This document shows, piece by piece, positions 19,211-30,299 of a stretch of DNA of 50,411 bases. The notes beneath the pieces are model-generated. The model made no database searches, was not told the origin of the DNA, and saw nothing but the letters and a program-made list of their open reading frames with translations. A program made the position numbers and the translations under genes. Source of the stretch: Helochares maculicollis (taxonomy: Eukaryota; Arthropoda; Insecta; Coleoptera; Hydrophilidae); contig JAWQRO010000179.1 in the NCBI GenBank assembly GCA_033557835.1, positions 1 to 50,411 on the forward strand. Reading direction: 5' to 3'. Position 1 is the first letter of the stretch, and the number at the start of each line of letters is the position of its first letter.

Positions 19211-21315
19211 GACATTCATGAATAAATAAATAATTTTTGAAAAAACACAGAATTCGCGATACTTTTTGAACACACCTCGTACTTGATGCAATGCTGTTGA
19301 TGATACATTTCATTCAGGTTCATTTAATAACAAGTTTGCAGACGCGTTTAGTAGCAGAATGTCTCTGGATGATAGAAGCTTAAGTTGACGCTCTTAATTG
19401 AAGAGCGAAGCTTCAATGGGTTGCGCCGAAGGCGCAGTATTCACTTTTTGTAAGTCTTGAACTTAGCTTCTTTATCTTCATTAATTATATTTGTGTCGCG
19501 ATTCGATTGGAGTTTACGAATCAAAAGTATAAAGAGACTTCTGTGAGTTTCTCAAATAATTTGAAAGCAAAAGTACTAATTCCGCTAGTTATAGCTTATT
19601 ATAGAAGATTCCTCAACTCAATCTGATGTTGTTAGTTTTTGAGTTAATCGAATAAAATATGAATCCAGAAATTTATCTTAACTTCTAACATCTTCAAAAT
19701 GTGTAAGCAGCCTATTCGATCTTCGCTTTTCAATTAAGCGGGTCAACCAAAGTTTCTAACAACGAAAACCTTTCCGCTCTTAAGAGCGCAAATCTAAGTT
19801 TTTGTTTTAGAATTATTCCGCTGTTAAAAGCGTGAACCAGAGGCTTTAAAATCCAGAAACATTCCACTACTAAGAGAGTCAACTAAGCCATTTTAGTATA
19901 AATCATAATACAGTAGCTCAATTTCTTAATACTTTATACAATACTGTTGTTGATCCACTTATTTCAGGTTCATTTAATAAAAGGATTGCTGACCCTTCAG
20001 TAGCAGGATGTTTCTGCATGTTAGAGCTTAACTTAGCGCTCTTAACTGAAGAGCGAAGCTCGAATCGACTTCGCCCAAGGCGCACCATGCACGTTTTGTA
20101 GGTGTTAGAATATAACTTCTCTTTCTTGATTAATCTTACCTTTTAGTCGCGATTCGATTGGAATTTACGAATCAGGAGTATAGTATAAACAAAATCGCTG
20201 AGTACTACTAATCTAGAACAATTTTTCAAATGATTTAAAAGTACGCTAGTTGCATCTTATTATAGAAGATTCTTCAATCTGATTTTGCTAGTCGTTTAAA
20301 TCGTGAACTAGAATCAAATGTCGGCATAAAAATATGATTCATCCACAAAGTTAACTTAACTTCTAACATCTTCAAAACGTGTAAGCTGCACCTTCGGCAC
20401 AGCCAATTCGAGCTTCGCTCTTCAATTAAGAGCGTCAACCTAAGATTCTAAGAACAAGAAATATTCTGCTCTTAAGAAAATGAGCCTGAGCTTCTTACTT
20501 TCAGAAACATTGCGCCGTTGCGTCAACCTGAGCTTTTAAAATCCAAAAACATTCCACTATTCAGAGAATCAACTAAGACTTTTCAATATATACCATAATA
20601 ACTCCATTTGCTTATACTTGATGCAATGGCATAATTCTTTCAAATTCATTTTTGCTTGCACTTTTAGTAGCAGAATATTTCTGGACGATGAAAATTTAAA
20701 GACCTTCTTAATTGAAGAGCAAAGCTTAAATGGGTTGCGCCGAAGGCGCAGTATTCACGTTTTGTAGGTGTTGAAATAATTTCTTTTTCTTGATTAATCA
20801 TATTTTTGTGTCGCGATTCGACTGAAGTTTACGACTCAAATATTAAATTAAATTTCGTCTAGAATCGTTTTTCAAATCATTTAAAAGTACTAAATCCACT
20901 AGTTACAACTTATTATAGAAGATTCCTCAAATCAATCTGATTTTGTTAGTCTTTTGAAACCTAAACTACAATCGAATGTCAGCATAAAAACTGATTAATG
21001 CAGAAAGTGAACTTATCTTCTAACATCTTCAAATCGTGAAAGCTGCGCCTTTGGCGCAGCCGATTCAAGCTTCGATATTCAATTAAGAGCGTCAACCCAA
21101 ATTTCTAACACCCAGAATCATTTCGCTATTAAGAACGTCAACTAAAACATTTCATTATATACCATTATGGTAATATGTGATATAATGTGAAGCAATGCTG
21201 TCGTCGATTCAGTTGCTTTAGGTCCATTTAATAAACGGTCAATTGACACTTGTAGTAGCGGAAGCTCTTCTGAATGTTCGACACTTAGATTGACAATCTT
21301 AATTGAGGGCGAACC

Positions 21316-23600
21316 TGGAACCTTGCACATTTCATAATGGCATATGGTGGGAGGGGGGGGGGGATTAAGAGTTGTAGGTAGCCCCCTTCCCTTCTCTTTA
21401 TACACAGACATCCTGTCAAAATGGTTCTAGGAGAATTCGAAACGTCATCAAAATGTCACTGTCGACTTTTTTCATGATCGCAATACTTCTCCTTTACTAT
21501 ACTTTGTATAGTAATGCGGGAGTGTATAAATCAAACTACAATGTATAGCATTTTTGTTGCAGTTTTGTCAAAGGCATTTTTTGGATGATTGCATAATCTT
21601 AAGCTATGGCTGAGAATGTCAACTTTCCTTGCTAATATTTAGCACCTTAATTATTTGCCTGCAGACTTCGTTCCAAATTTGGTGTTCTTCCACAATTTTG
21701 AAATTTGTTAATATCAGAGTTCCAAGAAATCTATAGTTTTCATAATGAATTTGCGTGAAATTCAGAGTTTGCTTTTCAGGGTTTGTTTTTCAAGGTTTGC
21801 CTATCATTCTTTAATTTTGAAGGTTTGCCAGTCAGGATAAGTCTTTCCGGGTCATTTTAATTTTTTCCGATTAATAGCTAAAACACTCGATTTTCATCAT
21901 TATTTTACCCCTTTTAACTGTATTCCTCTTTTCTAGTCGAACCTTAAATCTTGAGATACCTGGTTGTTTTTCCAAATGCATTTCCCATTTCTGCAGATTT
22001 TAAGTCTAACAGACTGTCTTTGTCTGTTTTCTCGATTTTTAAATAGCTGTTTAATTTTTCATTTCTACAAATTTTTCTGCAACAAAATTATCATTTATTT
22101 TCAAATTCTATTGTTATTGCTTGCACATTGTTCCCTAGCCTATCATATATAAATATTTACTATGTTTTCAGCTTATCTTTTTCTTACATATTGATTGTGT
22201 TTATGCTTACGCTATTTTTTACATAATTGAAAGACCATGAATAGCGAGAAAATATATATTTATGGATATTTTCATGATTTATGTTTTTGGCCAGCTTTTG
22301 CTCAACATTTCCTTAGTAATAGAATAGTAGTAGACTGATTACAACTTTTAAGAACGATGCAATATTATTTCTTATGAGCAAGCTTGAAGAGCCATTCCAG
22401 CCATATTCCTAAGATTTGTCTTCAGGATTGATTCAAAACTGAGATTATGATCTCAGCTATCAGGATTATATTATATATTTAAACCAATCAAAAATTGATT
22501 TTGGAGCATTGCTTCTTTAATAAATGTACAAAATCTGTGCAGCTAAAAGATTAAGTAATTAATTTATTTCACATTTTTCTAATGTATTCTTGATTTTTGC
22601 ACTTTTAAACATTTTTAAATAAAATAAGATTAGCTATGCTCAAGTGCTTCATCTCCATAAAACTTTTCAGCCTTTGAACGCTTCATAATTATTGTTTTGG
22701 GATTCATTGAATTCGTTTATTATTACAGTTGGATTTCCACAGAGTATTTAGGAGTTTATTAATATATTATAAATACAACAGTACAGTACATATAACCATA
22801 AGAAAACGAAATTTAACTTAAATTTTGGTATAATTAATTAGAAAAAAGAAAATTGGAAATTTATTGATAGTCTATAGAAATTTAGATAAAAGCCAACATT
22901 ATAAAGTTAAAATGTTTGGGTCTAATTTTATATTTTAGAAAATGTTTATAATCAATTAAAAATGTTTATACATTAGAATTAGATCCTTTAAATTTGTGCA
23001 TATGCATGTTACTGTTAATAAAATATAAAAGTGATAATGTTCGTTCACTCCGTTTTAAAGTGATAATTCCGTGGTACATCGATGTGAGTCGGGAATTTGA
23101 AAAAACAGGCAATTAGTCAAAGACGAGGAATGCGCGATAAGATAATCTCTAAACCCAAGAAATTTTCCAATAATTCCAATAAAAAGTATGCGAAAAATCC
23201 GTCGCAAAAAATGTGCCGTACTTTAGTTAGAGATTCTTATTGGGCTTATGTAATCAAAATTTAAATGAGCATTGTTAAAAACGAAAACATTCTTTTGCTT
23301 AAACTATGTATTTCTTATTGATTATTATCTGCCCGAGAAAATTTTTCAAGCCTAATGGGCTCAAATACCAGGCAAGAAAAATGAGTAGGACCGAACAGAA
23401 ACGAGCTCATAAATTTTCATATCTTTCCGGGAAAGCTTTCAAACGGTGACACAGAGGCACTCCTTCCTTGATCTCTCCTAGCAACAAAATCAAGGCGTTC
23501 ATTAACCATGTACTTACGAAGCAATAACATAGGTGAAACCAATTAAGTGAAATAATAGAATAATGAATTAAAGACTGTATTTAAATTGCTATCTATTGAA
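21316..23600. other. AT-rich, no gene recognised
   Basis: No recognisable coding, repeat or RNA feature was found. A run of 11 G (21353-21363) lies at the array edge. The rest is strongly AT-rich unique sequence. Confidence 0.6.
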
Positions 23601-26600
23601 GATTACTCATAATAATTATGTACGTATCAAACTATGCTCTATACATCATGTATGAGATCTTATCTCTCTTTTTCTCGCTCGTTTTCCCTCTCTTACCACT
23701 TTGTTGTCTCCGTCTTCCTTTCGAACACTTGTTCAATAATTCTATTTTGCCCCCTCTACAAGATCGAATCTGTACAAAGAGAGAGAGACTTGGCTTAGTA
23801 ATCATTGATAGCCTTGATTTTGTTTGATGATGAATACGAATTGAAGCATTTACAGTTCGTACGCCAATCCTAAGAAATGGACGTGAAAAAGCGAGCAATA
23901 AGAGTTAAAATGTGACCAAAAAGTACGAATGTAAAAGCGAACGCGAACGGAAAGTTACCGGAGGAAGACTTGGAGCAGTTTCTGAACAGCTGAGCTAAGC
24001 TGTGTTGGCTGAGAGAGTCTTGATTAGTATCTCTCCCACTACGGCAACCTTGACCGAAGATGTTTTTTATTGTGGAATTAATAAGGCTTGAAGCGTATTA
24101 TATTGTTCAATTGAGGATTACCAAACACGTTTTTTATTTCATCTTGTTTTCTTCTTTTATGTAAACTCGTCCAACCTAAAGTGGAACCATCAATAACCAC
24201 CACGTTGCAAAAAAATAACCGGTATCAAGGAGTTCATCCCATTTGCTCTTCTTCTTTCTAGGATGCTCCTCTTATTATCTAATTTAAATTAATAATGAGA
24301 GTGCTTCGCATACGCTGGCAATTATGACGTCAACCGCGCAGCTTTTTTGGAAGAAAACCTTTCTTCTTTTTACTGACGTCATTCAGGCCAGACAATCGTT
24401 GGGTGAAAACTGTAATTTGGCGCTTCTTTTGTTTTTGGTAGTTTTTTCGTCTTGACTGTCTTTTGATCATAAATTTTGGCTTCGGATCCTCACTTTAGCA
24501 TCTTGCGTTTTTACCATGCTTCAAGATGCGTTATAACTGGTTAGTACTACGTCTAAGAAGAGTAAGATTCTAGACAGGCGGCATTCATAATTTTAAATGA
24601 GGTGCAGAAATGCCTCCAAAGTGAAAAATTCCGATTTTCTATTCAGTCTCGCGGTATTAATTCACTTTTAAGCTTAATTTTTGGAATATCCATCGGAATA
24701 CCAAAAAGCGATAAGGAAAATAGCAAACAGGTGAAAGTGCGCCCTTGAAAACTATAAATAAAAAATGCTGTTTCCAAGCCGATTTTAAAATTAGAGGAAA
24801 CCTCACTCCCCATAAATTATTAATACTCGCATGCTTTTGCATTTTTAATGGTCCATTAGCAGTAATTCCTCGGAATATCAGCAAAAATTCCAGGAAAGGA
24901 GATAGTGCAATTGGCATAACGAAGTTTTTCAACACGACCAATCGCTGCAGTGTTGCGAAAATATTTTAATTTACATTTTACCCATGTATTGGTTAGCTAA
25001 CGGCTACCATAAGTGCTTAAGCAGTTTGGTTTTGTTATGGCATGAAACTTTATTTATATTTTATTATATTTAAGCTTTTCAATCCTCTCCTTTAAGAAGT
25101 TTCGCTCGTTTTACACGAGTCAATCCATCTTATTCTAGGGCTCCTCCTAATTCCGTTTTTATTTCTTAGAGTCTTTTTCATGTGATTGGTTTTGGTCCTC
25201 TAAACTTATTATTTCAGGGTTGTTGAAAAGCTGTTTTATTTTTTCACTGGTGTTTCGCCTTTACAGGGATCATACCTCTAAATGTCTTTCTCAAAACCTT
25301 ACCTTGGCATATGGCTGTAATCCCAAAATCGTTGATCTGCATCAAATTTTGAACTACGTATTGTTCTCAGAAGTACCTACAAAGTTTTGGAATGTTTCCA
25401 AGTAATCTAGTCATTCAAATAGACCTATCAGGCTAACATAAGATTCTAGTAAAAATCATCAGATATGTTGTTTTTACAATTGTACCGAATGTTTCCTCAC
25501 AGAAAGACGTATGAAGGAAAATATCTACCAACGTTTCTGTAAACATTATTTTTAACAACTTTGATGTAAATTATCTCAACTAGAAATAAGACATAGCTTA
25601 TTGATGACGTTTGTACAAATTTATCGAATATTTCTGCAAAGAAATTATAAACGTTTACTCATTATATTTGTGGTAATGAAAATGATTCTGCCCGCTTGTC
25701 GCTCGGCTCTGTTTCTGACCATAAGTCTTTTTTACTTATAAAGTAATTTTGCTCTAGTTTTGATAAACAGAAATCATTTATCATGTAGAGCGATAGCGAA
25801 TGAAAGGTTATAAACTTGAATGCTTCAAACAGTGTTTTTCTAACTGCAGCTCCCATTTCAGCCTCGGTACAGGCATCTCAAATTGAAGAACTGGAAGATG
25901 GTTGAAACTGGCTCAATAGTTGCTCAATAAGAGACACTAGTTGCTTAAGGAAAATTTACGCAACTGTAGAGGTTGCAAAGTGGTCACTGTAAGCTCAACA
26001 CACCTAACGAGTATAATTTTATCAAATAGATGCCTCAGAGGTATCAAAATTATCAGACATAGTACAGCAGAGATAAAAATCGTTTTTTCACCATTTTAAT
26101 CTTTATATATTATATTATTCTTAATGTATATTTTGCTAAAGGCAAACCCTTGGAGTAACGCTCAAGCCAAATTCGGTTAACTCTTGGAAATCTACGAGAC
26201 TTATCTTTCAAAAATAACTACGGTCAAATGTACTAAGCGCAACTCTTTTTGTAATTTTTAAGCACATTGAGATCCTTCACCTTCCTAGTCGCTAAATTGA
26301 ACAAAACAGAACGATCATTTCCCGACTAATTTTACCTTCAAGAGTGAGACGAATTTTGTTTAAATACCATTCTCTAGAAGTCACCTTAAGTACTGCAAGA
26401 GGATGGTATATAACATCTTCAGCAGAATTGTTTTGAAGGGTTTCTTTATTCAAATGACATAAAGCGAGTTACTAAACACATAATTTATGTTAAAAAAGAA
26501 TTTTGGGCTGGATAAGCATCCTAGAATCAAATCAAGCCGCTATCTCTTAGGCAACAAAAATAACGATGCCAAAGATATTAAGAAAAACGAATTATTTCCG

Positions 26601-27599
26601 TAATATTTCATTTGCGTTTTTCTTCCTTAGGTTTGTGAATCTCGTGGGGGGGGGCATGTCACTCCAGGAATTACATTGACAAGCTTTCAGTGAGTTTAAA
26701 TATATCGATGTGATAGCAACATATTTCCCTTATTTAAAGGGTCGAGGTATGCTATACTGCTTCTACCTTTTTCGAAATTTTTTGCTTGTTTTGAACAAGA
26801 CGAGTCCTATTCCTTTCATTGTACACACAAAGCAGATCTTCCATATACCAATAGGTAGATTTTGAATGGGGTTGAATAAACGAGATGAACAAAGCTTGTC
26901 TTGATCACTAATCAAATGATTTATGTTATTATCATTGTTTATTCCTTTTATATAAAACTCTGTATAATATAATAATTAAATATAGTATAAATATTGATTC
27001 TGTTTCTTTAATACAAGATCTGACTGACAAAGTGTCTGACACAATTAACACCTAGTCCAAATTCTTTCGCCGAATTGTGAATTTTTTATACAAATTGCCT
27101 TTATAATGTACGCAACTCCAAATGGCTGTTTGCTATCTCAAAGTTTTCGCAGCAACAGAAATCAAAATTCATTTTTCTTGGAAAAATATCGGCTCTGCCC
27201 ATTAAGAAGATTACCGCTCGCTTTCCAGACACTCCGGTGACCAATTTCTGTTAGACAATTTGTATGGTCTTGTCCAATCTACATTGTTGTTCTCAACAAC
27301 TAAATTATTGGTTGTGATGAAATATCTAAATGTTGATTTTGATTTCCCACTCAATTAGCACTTTATTAGTTGTTTTGTTTAAGAAGTGCCTCTCTTCGTT
27401 TCGCAAGAACTATTTCAAATCAATCACCGGTTTTTGAATTTCCAAGTAGAGAAGTCCTCCTAAGGTCTTCATAAAAACTTCTATTTAAAGCATCTTTTTC
27501 ATTAAATCTTATAACAAATCTTCTGCTTAAAACGTAGTCAAAGGTATTATCCCTCAAAAATAGTAGTGAAGTAACTCTTGCCTCACTACTTAACATGTA
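23601..27599. other. no gene recognised
   Basis: Unique-looking sequence. A pyrimidine-rich stretch lies at 23655-23715. Overlapping open frames on both strands at 24657-24969 match no known protein. A 9-G run lies at 26646-26654. A minus-strand frame (27611-27420, start MFENYMLSSEARVT) abuts the LINE insertion and could be a scrap of an unidentified gene, but I do not recognise it. Confidence 0.5.
24325..24381. promoter_or_regulatory. pair of perfect CRE palindromes
   Basis: TGACGTCA occurs at 24325-24332 and again at 24374-24381. This is the consensus cAMP-response element bound by CREB/ATF bZIP dimers. No promoter or gene start is identifiable next to it, so the regulatory role is speculative. 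Confidence 0.3.
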
Positions 27600-27611
27600 A
27601 TTTTCAAACAC
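27600..27611. repeat. target-site duplication, left copy
   Basis: ATTTTCAAACAC, identical to 30011-30022, sits next to the LINE poly-A tail (T-run on the plus strand). Confidence 0.92.
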
Positions 27612-30010
27612 TTTTTTTCATGGTGGGGGAAATGCATTTAGGCACTGAGTTTGAGACTCTGCCTGTCTTTAGGCCATACCTACTACAACCTAACCACCAG
27701 AATGTGTGGGGAGTTTTCAGCCTGAAGAACCGCCTTTCGGCATTGCTTTCCAGGTTGCTCAATCTCCTTACTGCCTCTTATTGTTCAGCTGCTTGTTTCC
27801 AGTTATTGTCTCCGTTCTTCCTTTTCTCTATTCTTTTTCTTCAAAATTTGACTTGCAAGTTTTTGTATGGTCCTCCCCCTCTCCTCTACTTTAATCATCT
27901 TTAGGACGATGTTTTCAGGGGTGGCACTTGTACCGAGGTTCTTCCATGCCGCTCTTCTTTCCTCCTCCAATCTTAAATACTTGAAGAAGGTATGTTCAGC
28001 GTTATCCTCGCCCTGTTGACAATAAAGGCAGGTCGCCATATTCCGCCTTTATATCCTGTGCAGTTATACATCGAAGGATCCATGGCTGCTTAGCAGCTGT
28101 GTGAAGTGAAAGTCTAGTTCTTCATGTTTCTTCTCCAACCATGTCCTCACATTTTGGATGAATGTCCTTTTCCAATCTCCCCTAGTCTCGTTTGTCCATA
28201 GGCACTGCCCACTTATGGTGTCTTCTTTGGCTCTTTCGATCTCCTCTTTCCTCCTCCCCGTACGTAAGCGATCTCTACATCGGGAATTGGTCTATAGGTG
28301 TCTGCACCGACAGCAACTGACTCGCCGGCGTTGAGACTGTCCTATAGGAGCTGTTTATACGTAGGGCCTTCTGCCTTTGGACCCGCTCGTATATTGTTCT
28401 ATACTTTGTGAGTCTCGGGATCTCGCTCCATATGGGGGTCGTATGCAGCAGTATTATGTTGAATAATGCACACAGCAGCCTCTTTTTTATATAGGAAGAC
28501 CCTCCCACATTTGGTATGAGCCTAGAGAGGCTCCCTGTCGTCTGTCCTGCTTTCTTGGCCATTTGTATGCTGTGGTGTCGCATCTTCAGGGCCTTGTCGA
28601 AGAACACTCCTAGGTATTTAATGTTGGCTGATGTCCCCACTACCCAGTTTTGAACGTTGATGTCCTTTCCTAACAGTGTGCGTCTGCCCACCAGTATGAC
28701 TGCCTCGGTATTTTCTGGTGCCACTTGCAAGCCTTGTTTCCTAAGCCAGTTTGCTGTGGCTTCAATCGCCACGTTCGTCTTTATCTGCAGTTCTTCTTCA
28801 GTCCAAGCGGTCACTACAATGCCGATGTCGTAGGCGAAGCCAATGGTGTTCCACAGGAGTGCACCCATCTCCTTGTTGATGGTAATATAACTGTTTTGTA
28901 GGTAGCTCTTTGTGACTCCGACAAGATAAGGGCTTATGTTTTTGTTGGTCATGACCCTTATGATCTTCTCCCAGCTTGCGTTGTTAAAGGCATTTCTGAT
29001 TTCGAGCGTCATTAAGATACAAAACCTTCTGGTGTGCCTCAGGTGGGTCTCCTTTTCGGAGACGCTTTATGACCCCCATCCCATCCATTATGAATTTTCC
29101 TGTTCTAAAATTAAACTGCATTTGCGAAAGTCCGCCCCTGATCTACAGTTCGTGGTTGATCCTGTTGCAGATCACATCCTCTAGAATATAGCCTAGGGTG
29201 TTGAGTAGGGAAGTAGGTCTATAAATGGGACCCGCCGCCGAGTCCTTTCGCGGTTTTTCAATTAACACTAGCCTAACTTCTTCCCATTTCACTGGAAATT
29301 CTCCACTCGTGATAACGTTGTTTGTGGTCAGGAGAAAGGCCTCGGCTTGCTTCAAGACTGTGACTTCTGCGATTTCCGGCTGGATGTTGTTCGGGTCAGC
29401 CGCTTTACCAGATTTCAGTCGTGCCACCGCCTCTCAGAGTTTCACCTTCTCGAACAGGGAAGAGCTCCTTGGGATTCTCGAGCTGGGTTTCTGCGTGTAG
29501 CGATGTCCTAGGTCTAATCTTGTTGACAACGATCCTGTAAGCCTGGCCAAAGATATCTTGAGTTGGGTCATGTATGATGCCTTTTCAAGCTATCCCCTTG
29601 GTCTCTCTGATGGCTTTTCTTAGAAATCTTCTCGCTTGTTTCCCATTTTTGTGCCTTTTCCTTTTCTGAGGCGGCTCTTTTGTTTGCCCTGTTTGATCTT
29701 TTGCGTGCAGACAGGCAATATCTTCTTCGCTCGCCCATTTTTGCACTCCATCAGTATACTTGGGGTCTGTTGCTTTTTAGGATCTCCTTTTTGGGAAGAT
29801 TTCGTTGCACACACTTGTAACGCAGGCCGTTAGTAGACTTGCTCTCACTTCATCCTTGTTTCTTACATGCTTCGTCAATCTTACCTTGAAAAGCGGCATC
29901 GTATCGTTTGATACTTTCCAGCCTCTGAGTTTCTCTTTGGGCCTTTGGTTTGGTGGCGTTGCTTCGGCTAGCACAAAGTGGATCATCTTGTTACAGCTTA
30001 GAGTCTATTC
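27612..30010 (-). mobile_element. 5'-truncated LINE with poly-A and 12-bp TSD
   Basis: This is a non-LTR retrotransposon of about 2.4 kb on the minus strand. The 3' end is an A7 tail (T7 at 27612-27618 on plus) just after CCCCCACCATG. The 5' end is truncated at 30010 inside ORF2, before the reverse transcriptase. Identical 12-bp duplications ATTTTCAAACAC flank it, the signature of target-primed reverse transcription. RT motifs suggest the Jockey/R1/I group; the clade is not resolved. Confidence 0.92.
27803..29986 (-). pseudogene. LINE ORF2: reverse transcriptase and C-terminal zinc knuckle, decayed
   Basis: Minus-strand translation gives, in order, a linker region (29986-29430) and ARLKSGKAADPNNIQPEI (RT start). 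Next come EFPVKWEEVRLVLIEKPRKD, YRPTSLLNTLGYILE, and, after a frameshift, MTLEIRNAFNNASWEKI (motif A region). IGFAYDIGIVVTAWTEEEL (motif C), AVILVGRR, IKYLGVFFD, LSRLIPNVGG and YRTVSTPASQ follow. A C-terminal CLYCQQGEDNAEHTFF block near 28015 corresponds to the C-x2-C-H cysteine-histidine knuckle of this LINE group. The catalytic F-A-D-D box reads F-A-Y-D. The segment between L-L-W-N-T and G-F-A, normally about 20 residues, and the preceding VPQGS block are deleted. At least two stops or frameshifts are present. No apurinic endonuclease domain remains. It is inactive. Confidence 0.9.
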
Positions 30011-30022
30011 ATTTTCAAACAC
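30011..30022. repeat. target-site duplication, right copy
   Basis: ATTTTCAAACAC, identical to 27600-27611, lies at the truncated 5' end of the LINE. Confidence 0.92.
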
Positions 30023-30299
30023 CTGCTTATACTATAAGACTACTACTACTATGAACACTATATAAAAACGATTTCTGGGATTAGAGAAAACAAAAATTTC
30101 TCAACGCTGAAAACCGACAACAAATTGTAAACTTTTCTTCCTATTTAGATGCTTTTTCCGTTTTGTCTTCTATTGATTTCATTAAAAACTCCTACTTTAA
30201 AACTGAATAACTTATACCATATTTTCTTGTTATTTATACCATTATTCAAGATTATTATTTAACCCAAACATTGATTATGTAGCAAACTGAAAAAATATA

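Larger units (their letters stand above)
18001..19279 (+). mobile_element. mariner copy 1, 5'-truncated, inserted in satellite array 1
   Basis: The 3' end, reading inward, is CGAGGTGTGTTCAAAAAG and is followed by TA (19280-19281), then by satellite sequence CTTGATGCAATGCTGTTG. That matches an uninterrupted array unit (TACTTGAAGAATGCTGTTG at about 17540). The 5' side lacks the first 101 bp found in the related copy at 30300-31476, including its TIR: the element begins at CCGACAAGTTCGG directly after satellite sequence. The missing TIR and the missing satellite segment on the same side point to one later deletion across the junction. Confidence 0.88.
17160..21315. repeat. satellite array 1: alternating inverted sub-units of about 330 bp
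   Basis: The array is built around a box containing two adjacent hairpin motifs, CTGCGCC-TTC-GGCGCAG and CGCTCTT-n5-AAGAGCG. Plus-oriented boxes start near 17316, 17831, 19710 (degenerate), 20386 and 21044. Minus-oriented boxes start near 19389, 20037, 20706 and 21290 (degenerate). From 19.4 kb on, orientation alternates about every 320-350 bp. Homology between plus and minus arms extends well past the box, on both sides, over about 240 bp (for example GATTCGTAAACT, GATTAAT, TCTAACA, AAAACGTG, AGAGCGTCAA, CAGAAACATTC). The full repeat of about 650-670 bp is thus a large palindrome. Within each arm a core of about 46 bp (AGAGCGTCAACCTAAG ... GAAACATTCCGCT) recurs two to three times. A mariner interrupts the array at 18001-19279. 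The family is not one I can name. Confidence 0.88.

Noticed and set aside
24657..24969. Overlapping 94- and 74-codon frames on both strands
   Set aside because: Both strands being open argues for composition effects; neither translation resembles a known protein.
26646..26654. Poly-G run as a G-quadruplex
   Set aside because: A single run of nine G without the other G-tracts needed for an intramolecular quadruplex.
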